64,000 nucleotides of DNA from Desulforadius tongensis (lineage in GTDB: Bacteria > Bacillota > Desulfotomaculia > Desulfotomaculales > Desulfohalotomaculaceae): the NCBI RefSeq assembly GCF_016907915.1, contig NZ_JAFBCW010000009.1:1-64000 (forward strand), in the 5' to 3' direction. The notes below the pieces were generated by a model. That model was given only the letters and a program-made list of their open reading frames with translations, searched no databases and was not told the origin of the DNA. Below are positions 1 through 9,096 of this stretch, piece after piece. The position numbers and the translations under genes are program-made. Positions within the stretch are counted from its first letter, which is position 1. Every line of letters starts with the position of its first letter.

Positions 1-342
1 GTTCCTCCAACCTGCCCACCGGGAACTTTCCCGTATAAAGTTAAAGCCGGCGACACCTACTATAAACTGGCACAAAAATACAATACCACTGTAGAGGCCA
101 TAATGAACGCCAACCCCGGTGTCGACCCCAACAACCTGCAGATCGGTCAAACCATCTGCATTCCCGGCACGGTTCCTCCAACCTGCCCACCGGGAACTTT
201 CCCGTATAAAGTTAAAGCCGGCGACACCTACTATAAACTGGCACAAAAATACAATACCACTGTAGAAGCCATAATGAATGTCAACCCCGGTGTCGATCCC
301 AACAACCTGCAGATCGGTCAAACCATCTGCATTCCCGGTAAG
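1..342 (+). repeat. 171-bp tandem duplication inside LysM gene
   Basis: Bases 1-171 and 172-342 are nearly identical at the nucleotide level, differing at only a few positions. Each unit encodes one 57-residue LysM-plus-linker module. The third module (343-522) is clearly diverged. This fits a recent in-frame unit duplication. Confidence 0.9.
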
Positions 343-525
343 CCTGTACCGCCTCCGGGGCCCTGCCCGCGGGGTACATTCCCGTATAGAGTAAGACCGG
401 GCGACACTTTCTACAAACTGGCGATGAGGTACAACACCACCGTAGAGGCTATAAAGAAAGCTAATCCCGGTGTTGATCCCAACAGGTTAAGAATCGGTCA
501 AATTATCTGCATCCCCAGAACTTAA
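1..525 (+). CDS. LysM repeat protein, C-terminal part (5' end outside window)
   Basis: The frame is open from base 1, so the gene begins upstream of the window. The visible part is three LysM modules of about 50 residues, each running from 'PGTFPYKVKAGDTYYKLA' to 'IGQTICIPG', joined by Pro/Thr-rich linkers. LysM domains bind N-acetylglucosamine polymers such as peptidoglycan. Each module carries Cys just before the domain (CPPGTF or CPRGTF) and near its end (TICIP or IICIP), which would allow a disulfide. Such Cys-flanked LysM proteins are common in spore-formers and often act at the cell wall or spore cortex/coat; that localisation is inference. The protein ends 'ICIPRT' with no further domain. 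Internal ATG codons such as 103 are unlikely starts because the repeat is intact upstream. Confidence 0.85.
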   Translation, partial: VPPTCPPGTFPYKVKAGDTYYKLAQKYNTTVEAIMNANPGVDPNNLQIGQTICIPGTVPPTCPPGTFPYKVKAGDTYYKLAQKYNTTVEAIMNVNPGVDPNNLQIGQTICIPGKPVPPPGPCPRGTFPYRVRPGDTFYKLAMRYNTTVEAIKKANPGVDPNRLRIGQIICIPRT

Positions 526-542
526 ATACCCGTGTTAAACCT

Positions 543-579
543 AAATAAGAACCGGTACTTTTCAGGCCGGTTCTTATTT
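543..579. terminator. Bidirectional terminator between LysM gene and recQ
   Basis: A perfect 13-bp inverted repeat (AAATAAGAACCGG / CCGGTTCTTATTT) with an 11-nt loop. A/T tails lie on both sides. It sits between two convergent genes and overlaps the recQ stop codon, so it can serve both strands. Confidence 0.85.
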
Positions 580-2671
580 ACTTGCAATGATACCCTATTA
601 TGGCCAGCAGGTCTCTGCCGTACTCAGATACTTTTTTAGGACCGATGCCGGGAATGCGGCTTAAACTTTCCACAGTTGTAGGCTTTTGCCGGGCAATTTC
701 TTCTAAAACCCGGTCATGAAAAAACATAAAAGCGGGCAGCTGTCTTTGGCGGGCCAGACTGCCCCGGTATTCTTTTAACGCCGCCAGCAGCTCCTCATCC
801 AGCTCTTTTGTTCCGCTGGTTATACTTCCCTGCACTTTGATAGTGGGCACATTTTTTGTCACTTCAACCGGCACAGGCATGGGGTTGCCCATTGAAACTG
901 CCTCCCATCCCTGGGGAGTAAGTTCCAACACCGGGTATTGATCCCCGCCGGTTATTAAATAACCATCACCCAAAAGTCTATCCACCATGGCCAGTATGGC
1001 ACCGACAGTGCGGTTTTTTAATTTGCCATAGTTAGGCAGGAGATGGTAATCCCGGTCGATAATATCCCTAGCTTTGGAACCATGCAGAATAGCAGCCAGC
1101 TTTTTACGTCCCACACCGCGCCGTAACTGTTTTACACAGCGCAGTATCTCCAGCGGTTCAAAGGAAACATCTTCTTCTGCATGATTACCGCTGCAGTTAT
1201 CGCAGCACAGGTGGGGTTTTTGCTTCACTTTTTCACCAAAGTAATCCAGCAGCACCGCCCGGCGGCAGCGGCCGCTGTGAATCCAGTTAACCAGGGCGGA
1301 CAACTTATCGCGCCGGTCAGCCCGGCGCCTTTGGGACTCCTGCAGTATGTCCCGGGCAATCTTAGGGCCCATCTCGGTGGGGCCCGGTTCCACTTCCAAA
1401 TGCTCTGCATTCCGCTCGATCAAGGAGATCACCCCCCGGCGTTCCAGCGCTCCCACCAGCAGTCGCAATCTGTTTTCATCCAGTCCCGCCGCATTTAATT
1501 CAGCCAGGTTCAGCACCGAACGGCCGCCGCGCAAATCTCTTTGATATGCTTTCCAAAAAATCACCATATGTTCCCGGGTTATACTGTCATTGTCAATCAT
1601 CCACTGGTGAAGGGCCCGGTCCCGGGGAGCATAAAAAAGTATACATTTGGCCGGTTCCCCGTCACGCCCCGCCCTGCCCACTTCCTGATAGTAAGCCTCA
1701 AGGCTGGATGGCATACTGAAGTGAATCACAAACCTGATATCCTGTTTATCAATGCCCATGCCAAAGGCATTGGTGGCCACCACCACAGAATATTTGCCGC
1801 TAATAAATGCTTCCTGCACTTCAGCCCGCTGTTCCGAATCCATGCCGGCGTGGTATGGAGCGGCATTGATTCCCAGCTGAGAAATTAAAAACTGGGCCAC
1901 CTCTTCAGTTTCTTTTCTGGTGGCAGTATATATTATCCCGCTGCCCCTTTCTGCAGTTAAAACCTCAGCCAGGGCCTGCAGTTTAGAACTGCCGCCGGGG
2001 AGCCGCCTAACTTCCAAATATAAATTGGGCCGGTCGCTGCCGGCAGCAACTTTGACCGCATTTTCTATCCCCAGCTGCTTCAATATATCCTGCTGCACCC
2101 TGGGCGTGGCTGTAGCAGTAAGGGCCAGCACCCTGGGACGATTGGCAATACTTTCTATGAATTCCCGCAGGTATAAATAATCCGGTCTGAAATCGTGTCC
2201 CCATTGAGATATGCAGTGGGCTTCATCCACCACCAGCAGTGTCAACGGCATATCGGCCAACAGGCTGCTGAAGCTCCTGGTACGCAGTCGTTCGGGAGCC
2301 ACATATATTAGTTTATATTCCCCGCGTTTTATGCCCCGCAGCCTTTCCCGCTGTTCTTCCCTGGTAAGCTGACTGTTTAGTAATGTAACCTGGTGCAGGT
2401 TTCTGGTGTGCAGGCTGTCCACCTGGTCTTTCATTAAAGCAACCAGCGGTGAAATAACCAGCGTTACCCCCGGCAGCATCAAACCGGGCAGTTGGTAACA
2501 AAGGGATTTACCCCGCCCGGTGGGCATCACCGCCAGCACGTCACTGCCGGCCATTACTTTTTCGATAATCTCCCGCTGGCCGGGTCGAAAATCCTCAAAT
2601 CCAAAGTATTTATGTAAAGCAGCCAGTAATTCAGCCAATACAAAACTCTCCTTATGGTTTATTTCTTTCAT
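578..2671 (-). CDS. recQ: ATP-dependent DNA helicase RecQ
   Basis: A 697-residue superfamily 2 DNA helicase that unwinds DNA 3' to 5' in recombination and repair. The N-terminus has the RecQ Q-motif region (FGFEDFRPGQREII). Walker A is TGRGKS at about residue 55, and the DEAH box is VVDEAHCISQWGHDFRPDY at about 147-165. The motif VI region is QEVGRAGRDG near residue 335. A zinc-binding RQC region follows (CRRAVLLDYF...CCDNC), and a C-terminal HRDC-type domain ends the protein (ESLSRIPGIGPKKVSEYG). The domain order and length are normal for the family. It is convergent with the LysM gene and divergent from hcp, so it is probably transcribed alone. Confidence 0.95.
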   Translation of the reverse strand: MKEINHKESFVLAELLAALHKYFGFEDFRPGQREIIEKVMAGSDVLAVMPTGRGKSLCYQLPGLMLPGVTLVISPLVALMKDQVDSLHTRNLHQVTLLNSQLTREEQRERLRGIKRGEYKLIYVAPERLRTRSFSSLLADMPLTLLVVDEAHCISQWGHDFRPDYLYLREFIESIANRPRVLALTATATPRVQQDILKQLGIENAVKVAAGSDRPNLYLEVRRLPGGSSKLQALAEVLTAERGSGIIYTATRKETEEVAQFLISQLGINAAPYHAGMDSEQRAEVQEAFISGKYSVVVATNAFGMGIDKQDIRFVIHFSMPSSLEAYYQEVGRAGRDGEPAKCILFYAPRDRALHQWMIDNDSITREHMVIFWKAYQRDLRGGRSVLNLAELNAAGLDENRLRLLVGALERRGVISLIERNAEHLEVEPGPTEMGPKIARDILQESQRRRADRRDKLSALVNWIHSGRCRRAVLLDYFGEKVKQKPHLCCDNCSGNHAEEDVSFEPLEILRCVKQLRRGVGRKKLAAILHGSKARDIIDRDYHLLPNYGKLKNRTVGAILAMVDRLLGDGYLITGGDQYPVLELTPQGWEAVSMGNPMPVPVEVTKNVPTIKVQGSITSGTKELDEELLAALKEYRGSLARQRQLPAFMFFHDRVLEEIARQKPTTVESLSRIPGIGPKKVSEYGRDLLAIIGYHCK

Positions 2672-2745
2672 TGTAACCCAGCATTTTAAGGTTGTCCATA
2701 AATGTTATCCTACCAACCCCGGCCGCCATTGGCAGCCTTTGCCCA

Positions 2746-2811
2746 TGTGACTAATCTCACTCCGCAGTTATGACCTATATCATACAATAGATTTACTTAA
2801 CCGAGTATAAT
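2746..2811 (+). promoter_or_regulatory. hcp promoter with two CRP/FNR-type operator palindromes
   Basis: Two 16-bp palindromes of the same geometry are visible: TGTGA-N6-TCACT at 2746-2761 and a perfect TATGA-N6-TCATA at 2769-2784. A consensus -10 TATAAT lies at 2806-2811, while the -35 position (2783-2788, TACAAT) is poor. With +1 near 2818 the second site is centred at -41.5 and the first at -64.5. These are class II and class I activator positions for CRP/FNR proteins. HcpR, a CRP/FNR-family regulator of hcp genes in many anaerobes, is the obvious candidate, but that identity is inference. Confidence 0.65.
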
Positions 2812-2872
2812 CAAACCATCGTTAATCAACTGCCCAAAACGCTCTAAATAAATTTTAGGAGGGATTATTTTA

Positions 2873-4198
2873 ATGCTGTCAATATTCAATAAAGAAAAAG
2901 AAAAATTAGCCATGTTCTGCTACCAGTGTGAACAAACACCCAAAGGCGGCTGCACCAAAGCCGGTGTATGCGGTAAAGACCCTGATCTGGCCAGCCTGCA
3001 GGACACCATCATCTTTGCCCTCAAAGGAGCAGCTGCTTACGCCACCCACGCCAGACAGCTGGGCTATACCGATCCGGAAGTGGATGCCATTACCCACGAA
3101 GCACTGTACTCCACATTGACCAACGTAAACTTCAACCTGCAGGAAACTATTAACATGGCCCTTAAAGTGGGTACTGCCACCGTTAAGGTTATGGAACTGC
3201 TGGATAAAGCGCACACCGACCGCCTGGGTATTCCACAACCGGTAACCGTCACTTCGGATAAAATTGAAGGTAAATGCATTGTGGTTACCGGACACAACCT
3301 CTTTGCACTGGAGCAGCTGTTAAAACAGTCTGAGGGAAAGGGAGTTAACATTTACACCCACTCAGAAATGCTGCCGGCCCACGGCTACCCGCAATTAAAA
3401 AAATACCAGCACCTAAAGGGCAACATTGGCAAAGCATGGTACGACCAAAGAAAACTGTTTGAAGAGTTCCCCGGTGCCATTTTGGCCACCACAAACTGTG
3501 TAATGCCCATCCGCGGCAGTTACTCCCACCGCTTCTTTTCCTACGACGTAGCCGGCCTGGAGGGGGTAACCAAAATTGAAAACGATGACTTTACACCGCT
3601 GATTGAAAAGGCCCTGTCACTGCCGGAAGCCAGTGTACAGTCAGACAAAACACTGGCAACCGGGTTCCACCACGAAACAGTTTTAAAGCTGGCGCCGGAA
3701 ATTATCGAAGCAGTTAAGACCGGTAAAATTAAACGTTTCTTTGTCATTGCCGGCTGCGATGCACCGGGTAAGGGCAACCAATACTACAGGGAACTGGCCA
3801 TGTCACTGCCTAAAGAATGTGTAATCCTGACCACTTCTTGCGGTAAGTTTAGATTTAACGATCTGGATTACGGTACAGTACCGGGTACCAACATTCCCCG
3901 CTACATCGACCTGGGCCAGTGCAACAACTCTATTTCTGCAGTTAAAATTGCCGCTGCCCTGGCAGAGGCATTTGAATGCTCCGTGAACGAGCTGCCGTTA
4001 TCCATCGTGCTGTCCTGGTTCGAACAAAAAGCAGTGGCCATTCTGCTCGCCCTGTTCAGCCTGGGTATTAAAAATATCTACATCGGTGCTAAACCACCGG
4101 AATTCATCACCCCGGGTGTACTGAAAGTACTGCAGGATAACTTTAACCTGAAGCTTATCAGTGACCCCAAAACAGATCTGGCAGAAATGATGAAGTAA
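2873..4198 (+). CDS. hcp: Hydroxylamine reductase / hybrid cluster protein (short class III type)
   Basis: Hcp carries a cubane [4Fe-4S] cluster and a hybrid Fe-S-O cluster. It reduces hydroxylamine in vitro and is linked to nitrosative-stress defence as an NO reductase. The N-terminal cluster motif MFCYQCEQTPKGGC...GVCGK is intact. Hybrid-cluster ligand regions are seen at TTNCVMP, IAGCDAPGK, LTTSCGKFRFND and the DLGQCNNS region. At 441 residues it is about 100 shorter than the E. coli or Desulfovibrio proteins (about 540-550), matching class III Hcp, which lacks the second helical bundle. The start at 2873 has AGGAGG at 2858-2863; an internal ATG at 2912 would give the classic MFCYQC start. 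No reductase gene (hcr) is adjacent. Confidence 0.93.
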   Translation: MLSIFNKEKEKLAMFCYQCEQTPKGGCTKAGVCGKDPDLASLQDTIIFALKGAAAYATHARQLGYTDPEVDAITHEALYSTLTNVNFNLQETINMALKVGTATVKVMELLDKAHTDRLGIPQPVTVTSDKIEGKCIVVTGHNLFALEQLLKQSEGKGVNIYTHSEMLPAHGYPQLKKYQHLKGNIGKAWYDQRKLFEEFPGAILATTNCVMPIRGSYSHRFFSYDVAGLEGVTKIENDDFTPLIEKALSLPEASVQSDKTLATGFHHETVLKLAPEIIEAVKTGKIKRFFVIAGCDAPGKGNQYYRELAMSLPKECVILTTSCGKFRFNDLDYGTVPGTNIPRYIDLGQCNNSISAVKIAAALAEAFECSVNELPLSIVLSWFEQKAVAILLALFSLGIKNIYIGAKPPEFITPGVLKVLQDNFNLKLISDPKTDLAEMMK

Positions 4199-4210
4199 CA
4201 AATAACAACC

Positions 4211-4236
4211 GGAGAGTTGGATTCTTCCAACTCCCC
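4211..4236. terminator. Terminator between hcp and hydrolase gene
   Basis: An imperfect hairpin, GGAGAGTTGGA / TTCCAACTCCCC, lies in the short gap between the convergent hcp and hydrolase genes. There is only a weak T tract, so the assignment rests on position and stem. Confidence 0.55.
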
Positions 4237-4241
4237 CTTAA

Positions 4242-5177
4242 TTACGTTTCTAAAATTGATATAATATAATCGGCTATCAAATCCACTTTTAATACCTGTC
4301 TGTGTCCAAAAAGGCTGTCCGGTAATTTTCCCAGCCTGCTGACAGAAATAATGTCCCCTTCTGTAACCGGTTTATCGTTCGTATCTATTAAATAAGCCGA
4401 ACAGGGATTAACAATTAAGTCCTGTTCAGTGGCAAAGGTTGCGATATGTATTCCTTTTTTCTGCAGCCTGTTGGCCACTTCCTTTCTAAATTCTTTTATC
4501 TCTTCTCTAAATTCATTTTCCGAAACTATACGTTTTACCGCGGTACTTCCCCAAATCGAGCCGGTCTGCCCCAGGGCATCTAAAATAAAATCAGGTACAT
4601 TATAAACAGAGCCGATTAATGGCGCATTTAGCGTTACTACCCCTTCTATCCTGTTACTATTTTCCGTATAATACCGGCTTACAAAATCATAAGCCACATA
4701 ACCTCCCAAACTGTGACCTACAAGTATAAACCGGGCATCCGGATGGACAGCTGAAAAATCATCAATTAAGTCATTTAAATGTTTTACACTTATTTCAATG
4801 GGCTGACCGGTATCTTCGGGCCCATATTTATTTGGAAACCAGTTTCCCGCCCTTATTTCTCCCCCGGTATAACTATATAATAGAAACCGGTTATCGTTAT
4901 AATGAAAACCATAAGAAGTAAGCCTTTTTCTAATATGTTCAAATCCCATATTGGTATAACGTGTCCCGTTGCACCTGGTCCCTAAACCGTTTAAAAATAC
5001 TATATAGGTACTGCTGTCTTTAAGGCTCAACTTTTCATACCGCTGTGAAATGTTTTTGGTTTTAGAAATAGGGTTAATTGGGGAATTAAAAACCACTTTC
5101 CTTCCTAAAACAGCCAGCAGAACTATAACCGTAAAAAAAATAAATACATACAATAATTTTCTATGACCGCTCTTCAT
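4242..5177 (-). CDS. Membrane-anchored alpha/beta hydrolase (lipase-like)
   Basis: 311 residues. The N-terminus has a basic start followed by a hydrophobic segment (residues about 8-26, LLYVFIFFTVIVLLAVLG), read as a signal anchor that places the catalytic domain outside the membrane. The nucleophile elbow is FILVGHSLGGYVAYDF (G-H-S-L-G) at about residue 150. An upstream FLNGLGTRCNG segment resembles an oxyanion loop. DLIVNPC and FGHRQVLK near the C-terminus are candidates for the catalytic Asp and His. The fold resembles PGAP1-like or triacylglycerol lipases, but the substrate cannot be told. It is a single gene between two terminators. Confidence 0.7.
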   Translation of the reverse strand: MKSGHRKLLYVFIFFTVIVLLAVLGRKVVFNSPINPISKTKNISQRYEKLSLKDSSTYIVFLNGLGTRCNGTRYTNMGFEHIRKRLTSYGFHYNDNRFLLYSYTGGEIRAGNWFPNKYGPEDTGQPIEISVKHLNDLIDDFSAVHPDARFILVGHSLGGYVAYDFVSRYYTENSNRIEGVVTLNAPLIGSVYNVPDFILDALGQTGSIWGSTAVKRIVSENEFREEIKEFRKEVANRLQKKGIHIATFATEQDLIVNPCSAYLIDTNDKPVTEGDIISVSRLGKLPDSLFGHRQVLKVDLIADYIISILET

Positions 5178-5238
5178 CCCATTTCACCATAGATTGTTTT
5201 TTTATTATGTTAACCTGTGATTTCTTTAAACATGCAGT

Positions 5239-5271
5239 AAAAAAGAGAACCAAATTATCCCTTGGTTCTCC
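5239..5271 (-). terminator. Terminator of threonine ammonia-lyase gene
   Basis: Inverted repeat GAGAACCAA / TTGGTTCTC (5245-5253 and 5262-5270). On the minus strand it is followed by a run of six T, directly downstream of the ilvA-like stop codon. Confidence 0.85.
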
Positions 5272-5289
5272 CTTAAATAAAGAAAAACT

Positions 5290-6498
5290 TTAAACCCTAT
5301 CCACCTTGTACCCCTTATTTTTCAACTCTTTCAACAGCATCTCCAGATGTTCATTATCCTGGGTTTCTATTACCAAGTCCACCCGGGCACAGCCCAATTC
5401 CGCCTCTAAACTAATACGGTTGTGATGAATTTCTACGATGTTTGCTCCCATATCCGATATTACTTTCAGCATCTCCTGCAGCCTGCCCGGTTTGTCCAAA
5501 ACAATGGTGCTTAACTCTGTTTTGCGTCCCGCTTTGGCCAGACCCTTGTCCACAATGCGGGAAAGAACATTAACGTCAATGTTGCCGCCGCTTATTACCG
5601 CCACCACTTTTTTACCCGGCATTTTCACCTTTCCGCTGGCCACCGCCGCCATGGATGCGGCACCGGCACCCTCGGCCACCAGTTTAAACCTTTCCAGCAG
5701 CATTAGTATAGCATTGGCAATTTCATCTTCATCCACCGTCACAAAATCATCTACATACCGGCTGGCAATTTGATATGTTAATTTACCGGGAGTTTTTACC
5801 GCAATACCGTCAGCTATTGTGGCCGCACTGGTTAAACTGACCAGTTTTCCTTCTTCCACCGATTTCTTCATCGACGCTGCATTGCTGGCTTCTACCCCGA
5901 TAATTTTTATATCCGGGTTTATGGCCTTGGCAGCCAGAGCTATTCCCGCTATCAGCCCGCCGCCACCTATGGGCACTATGATGGCATCAATATCCGGTAT
6001 ATCTTCCAGTATCTCCAGGGCAATAGTTCCCTGGCCGGCTATGGTGTGCGGATTATCAAAGGGGTGTATAAACACCGCCCCGGTCTGATTTTGTATTTCC
6101 ACCGCCTTGGCATAGGTATCGTCATAAACATTGCCATGCAGTATTACTTCAGCCCCGTATCCTTTGGTGGCAGTTATTTTAGCCAGGGGAGCCGTTTCCG
6201 GCATTACAATGGTTGACTTAATACCAAAAGCAGATGCTGCCAGCGCCACTCCCTGGGCATGATTGCCCGCCGACGATGCTATTACACCCTTTGCTCTTTG
6301 TTCCGGAGTAAGATTATATATTTTGTTATAAGCACCGCGAATTTTAAAAGAACCCGTCTGCTGCAGGTTTTCCAATTTTAAATAAACTTCACAGCTGCAT
6401 AATTCGTTAATGGGACTGTAAATAACATCCGTTTTTCTAACCACCCCTGCCAAAACCCGGCGAGCAGCTTTGATGTCTTCAAGCGATACGCTGTTCAA
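5290..6498 (-). CDS. ilvA: Threonine ammonia-lyase (medium form, ACT domain)
   Basis: A PLP enzyme that deaminates L-threonine to 2-oxobutanoate, the first step to isoleucine, or degrades threonine. The PLP lysine motif is GSFKIRGAYNK, the glycine-rich phosphate loop is PIGGGGLIAGIA, and a C-terminal ACT domain (about 325-402) probably senses an amino acid. At 402 residues it fits the 'medium' clade with one ACT domain rather than long IlvA (about 510). The frame extends upstream to 6612, but the start is taken as TTG at 6498 because GAGGTGA lies 5-6 nt before it and homologues begin at this point (SVSLEDIKAARRVL). It stands alone between two terminators; ilvA or tdcB are both used as names. 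Confidence 0.9.
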   Translation of the reverse strand: MNSVSLEDIKAARRVLAGVVRKTDVIYSPINELCSCEVYLKLENLQQTGSFKIRGAYNKIYNLTPEQRAKGVIASSAGNHAQGVALAASAFGIKSTIVMPETAPLAKITATKGYGAEVILHGNVYDDTYAKAVEIQNQTGAVFIHPFDNPHTIAGQGTIALEILEDIPDIDAIIVPIGGGGLIAGIALAAKAINPDIKIIGVEASNAASMKKSVEEGKLVSLTSAATIADGIAVKTPGKLTYQIASRYVDDFVTVDEDEIANAILMLLERFKLVAEGAGAASMAAVASGKVKMPGKKVVAVISGGNIDVNVLSRIVDKGLAKAGRKTELSTIVLDKPGRLQEMLKVISDMGANIVEIHHNRISLEAELGCARVDLVIETQDNEHLEMLLKELKNKGYKVDRV

Positions 6499-6612
6499 AG
6501 TTATCACCTCTAAGCTGAAAATTTTTATGCTTATGCTTACCGAAAATATGCCATTTAATGTACACCTGAGGTAAACCGCCGTGTTTCTTATCCCAAAAAC
6601 ATAATACATCAA

Positions 6613-6645
6613 AAAAGACTTGCACGCATTAGGTACAAGTCTTTT
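6613..6645 (-). terminator. Terminator of clpP
   Basis: Inverted repeat AAAAGACTTG / CAAGTCTTTT with a 13-nt loop. On the minus strand it is followed by a T run, immediately after the clpP stop at 6651. Confidence 0.85.
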
Positions 6646-6650
6646 CAGAA

Positions 6651-7241
6651 TTATTTAATTCTTCTTGTAATAACGTTATCAATAATGCCGTACCTTTTAG
6701 CTTGATCTGCACTCATAAAGAAATCCCGTTCGGTATCCCGGGCTATGGTACTAACTGGTTGACCGGTGTGATAGGCCAGCAGTTTATTTAAAGTTTCTTT
6801 CATTGTTAAAATTTCCCTGGCATGAATATCTATATCCGTAGCCTGGCCCTGTACCCCACCTAGGGGTTGGTGAATCATAATGCGGGCATAGGGTAAAGCA
6901 AACCGTTTTCCCTTTGCTCCTGCCGCCAGCAAAAAGGAACCCATACTGGCAGCCTGCCCCATACAAATAGTAGATACGTCCGGTCTAATATACTGCATGG
7001 TATCATAAATGGCCAACCCCGCCGTTACTACCCCGCCCGGCGAATTTATATACAGGTAGATATCCTTTCCCGGGTCTTCCGCCTCTAAAAACAGTAACTG
7101 GGCAATAATCAAGTTTGCCACACTGTCATCTATGGCACCACCGATAAAGATAATGCGATCCTTTAATAACCGTGAATAAATATCATATGACCGCTCACCC
7201 CGGTTTGTCTGCTCAACCACAATAGGTACCAATGCCGGCAT
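6651..7241 (-). CDS. clpP: ATP-dependent Clp protease proteolytic subunit ClpP
   Basis: A serine peptidase that forms a tetradecameric chamber and degrades proteins delivered by ClpX, ClpC or ClpA. At 196 residues it has the normal length. The catalytic triad is visible: Ser in [14 protein letters not shown] (about residue 97), His in MIHQPLGG (about 122) and Asp in [14 protein letters not shown] (about 170). The start has TTATGCCGG preceded by AGGAGG (7252-7247). It is not next to tig or clpX, which are the usual neighbours of a housekeeping clpP, so it may be a second copy. That cannot be decided from this window. Confidence 0.95.
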   Translation of the reverse strand: MPALVPIVVEQTNRGERSYDIYSRLLKDRIIFIGGAIDDSVANLIIAQLLFLEAEDPGKDIYLYINSPGGVVTAGLAIYDTMQYIRPDVSTICMGQAASMGSFLLAAGAKGKRFALPYARIMIHQPLGGVQGQATDIDIHAREILTMKETLNKLLAYHTGQPVSTIARDTERDFFMSADQAKRYGIIDNVITRRIK

Positions 7242-7322
7242 AACTTATACCTCCTTTTCATGTATATATTAGATATACTACATTAGTTATAAAAACGTTA
7301 CCCCATGTTCGGTACCACAGGA

Positions 7323-7670
7323 TCACTGTTTTTTCACGGGTTTGCCTTTGTTTCTACAGCGTTTGCCACCGTGCATACCCACATGCCGAAAATTGCCGCC
7401 CTCTATCCTTATTGCCTTCCCTTGTACCAGCGCCTGGGCAACTTTATTACGAGCAGCAGCCAAAATGCGGTGAAAGGTGGGTCTTGATACCTGCATTCTT
7501 TCGGCGCAAACTTCCTGTTCCAGGCCTTCCAAATCCTTCAGGCGAATGGCTTCCAGCTCTTCCACCGTCAAAGCCATTTCTTCCAGGTTTAGCAAAGGCA
7601 CACCGGCAGGTTTAAAATATGTAATTTCTGGAACGAACTCCACTCTCCTGCATTTAGGTGGTCGCGGCAT
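7323..7670 (-). CDS. DUF134 family helix-turn-helix protein
   Basis: 115 residues starting [12 protein letters not shown], the typical opening of DUF134/UPF0251 proteins. A conserved [22 protein letters not shown] segment is followed by a helix-turn-helix ([22 protein letters not shown]) like sigma-70 region 4, suggesting DNA binding. The start at 7670 is chosen because AGGAGGGGA lies just upstream and the family begins here; the 16 residues available upstream are not conserved-looking. Its targets are unknown. The C-terminus is rich in Lys, Arg, Gly and His and lacks the longer Cys-rich tail some relatives have. Confidence 0.85.
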   Translation of the reverse strand: MPRPPKCRRVEFVPEITYFKPAGVPLLNLEEMALTVEELEAIRLKDLEGLEQEVCAERMQVSRPTFHRILAAARNKVAQALVQGKAIRIEGGNFRHVGMHGGKRCRNKGKPVKKQ

Positions 7671-7786
7671 GGCATCCCCTCCTAAAAATATTCTAGTTAC
7701 AAAATGAACGTATGTCAATTATAATCAAGCCATAATTTGTTATTAATAACTCGGTTTGATATATATTATGTGGTTTTTTACAAATT

Positions 7787-7816
7787 TAAAAGGACGTATC
7801 ATTAGCGATACGTCCT
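7787..7816 (-). terminator. Terminator of thr/lys operon after lysC
   Basis: Perfect 10-bp stem AGGACGTATC / GATACGTCCT with a 6-nt loop. It is followed on the minus strand by TTTTAAATTT and placed just after the lysC stop at 7823. Confidence 0.85.
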
Positions 7817-7822
7817 GCCTTT

Positions 7823-9037
7823 TTAAACAGCATCCAGCTCAAACTTTTTGTGAATAGCTTTTACTGCCTTAACTGCTTGATCAGCTTTTACCACACAGGA
7901 TACCTTTATTTCCGACGTGGTAATCATTTCAATGTTAATTCCTTCTTCCGCCAAAGCTTCAAACATAGTAGCCGCTACGCCGGGATTGCTAACCATACCG
8001 GATCCGATGATAGAAACTTTGGAAACATCTTCATCATGGGCATAACGGCTGAACCCCACTTCCCGCTGAATTTCTTCCACCACCGCCAGCGCCTTGCGCA
8101 GGTCATCCCTGGTAATGGTAAAAGAAATATCGTTAACGTTGTTGCGCACCGCACTTTGGATAATCATGTCTACGTCAATATTTTTATTGGCCAATGCTCT
8201 AAAAACACTGTAAGCAATACCCGGTTTATCGGGAACATCATACAAACCTATTCTGGCCACATTGTCATCGTGGGTTACCCCACTGATAATTAAATCCTTT
8301 TCCATTTCACTAACCTCCTGAACAACGGTACCCATACTGTTAAAATCAAAACTGGAACGCACCACAATGGGCATGTTATATAATTTGGCCAGCTCCACCG
8401 AACGGGGATGCAGTACTTTAGCTCCTAAGCTGGCCAATTCCAGCATTTCATCGTGAGATACCGCCTTTAATTTTCTCGCCTCCGGTACCACCCGCGGATC
8501 TGCAGTGTATACCCCGTCCACATCGGTGTATATTTCGCACAAATCAGCTTTTAAAGCCACTGCCAGTGCCACAGCTGAAGTATCCGAACCGCCGCGTCCC
8601 AGGGTGGTGATTTCATTCTCATTAACACCCTGGAAACCGGCCACCACCACAACATTACCCTTATCTAACTCATTTTCTATGCGTTTTGTATCAATATCAA
8701 TAATTTTAGCCTTGCTATAAACACGGTTGGTTTTTACTCCAGCCTGGCCGCCGGTAAGAGACACGGTATTACACCCCAAATCATTTATAGCCATGGCCAA
8801 AAGCGCAATGGACACCTGCTCACCGGTGGAAAGCAGCATATCAACTTCCCGCTCAGGAGGATTATTGGTAATCTCCTTCATGAGGTTGATTAAATCATCA
8901 GTGGTATCGCCCATGGCCGACACCACCACCACCATTTTGTTCCCCGCTTTATAACCTTCCGCCACCCTGCCGGCAACCCTTTTTATGCGTTCCGGGGTAG
9001 CCACTGAACTGCCGCCGTACTTCTGCACTATTAACAT
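7823..9037 (-). CDS. lysC: Aspartate kinase
   Basis: Phosphorylates aspartate to aspartyl phosphate, the first step to lysine, threonine and methionine. It begins MLIVQKYGGSSVATPERI, with the signature K-Y-G-G-S-S-V. The kinase domain has TTLGRGGSDTSAVALA (about 150-165) and the EIYTDVDGVYTADPR segment. Two C-terminal ACT domains (about 265-400) provide feedback control. At 404 residues it is a complete alpha-type aspartokinase. It is the last gene of the hom-thrB-lysC run, 59 bp after thrB, so the operon supplies both the entry step and the threonine branch. No thrC is present here. Confidence 0.95.
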   Translation of the reverse strand: MLIVQKYGGSSVATPERIKRVAGRVAEGYKAGNKMVVVVSAMGDTTDDLINLMKEITNNPPEREVDMLLSTGEQVSIALLAMAINDLGCNTVSLTGGQAGVKTNRVYSKAKIIDIDTKRIENELDKGNVVVVAGFQGVNENEITTLGRGGSDTSAVALAVALKADLCEIYTDVDGVYTADPRVVPEARKLKAVSHDEMLELASLGAKVLHPRSVELAKLYNMPIVVRSSFDFNSMGTVVQEVSEMEKDLIISGVTHDDNVARIGLYDVPDKPGIAYSVFRALANKNIDVDMIIQSAVRNNVNDISFTITRDDLRKALAVVEEIQREVGFSRYAHDEDVSKVSIIGSGMVSNPGVAATMFEALAEEGINIEMITTSEIKVSCVVKADQAVKAVKAIHKKFELDAV

Positions 9038-9096
9038 TACCGCTTATTCACTCCTGCCTAATTTATTCAAATTGAAATTTTAAACTGTAAAAAATT

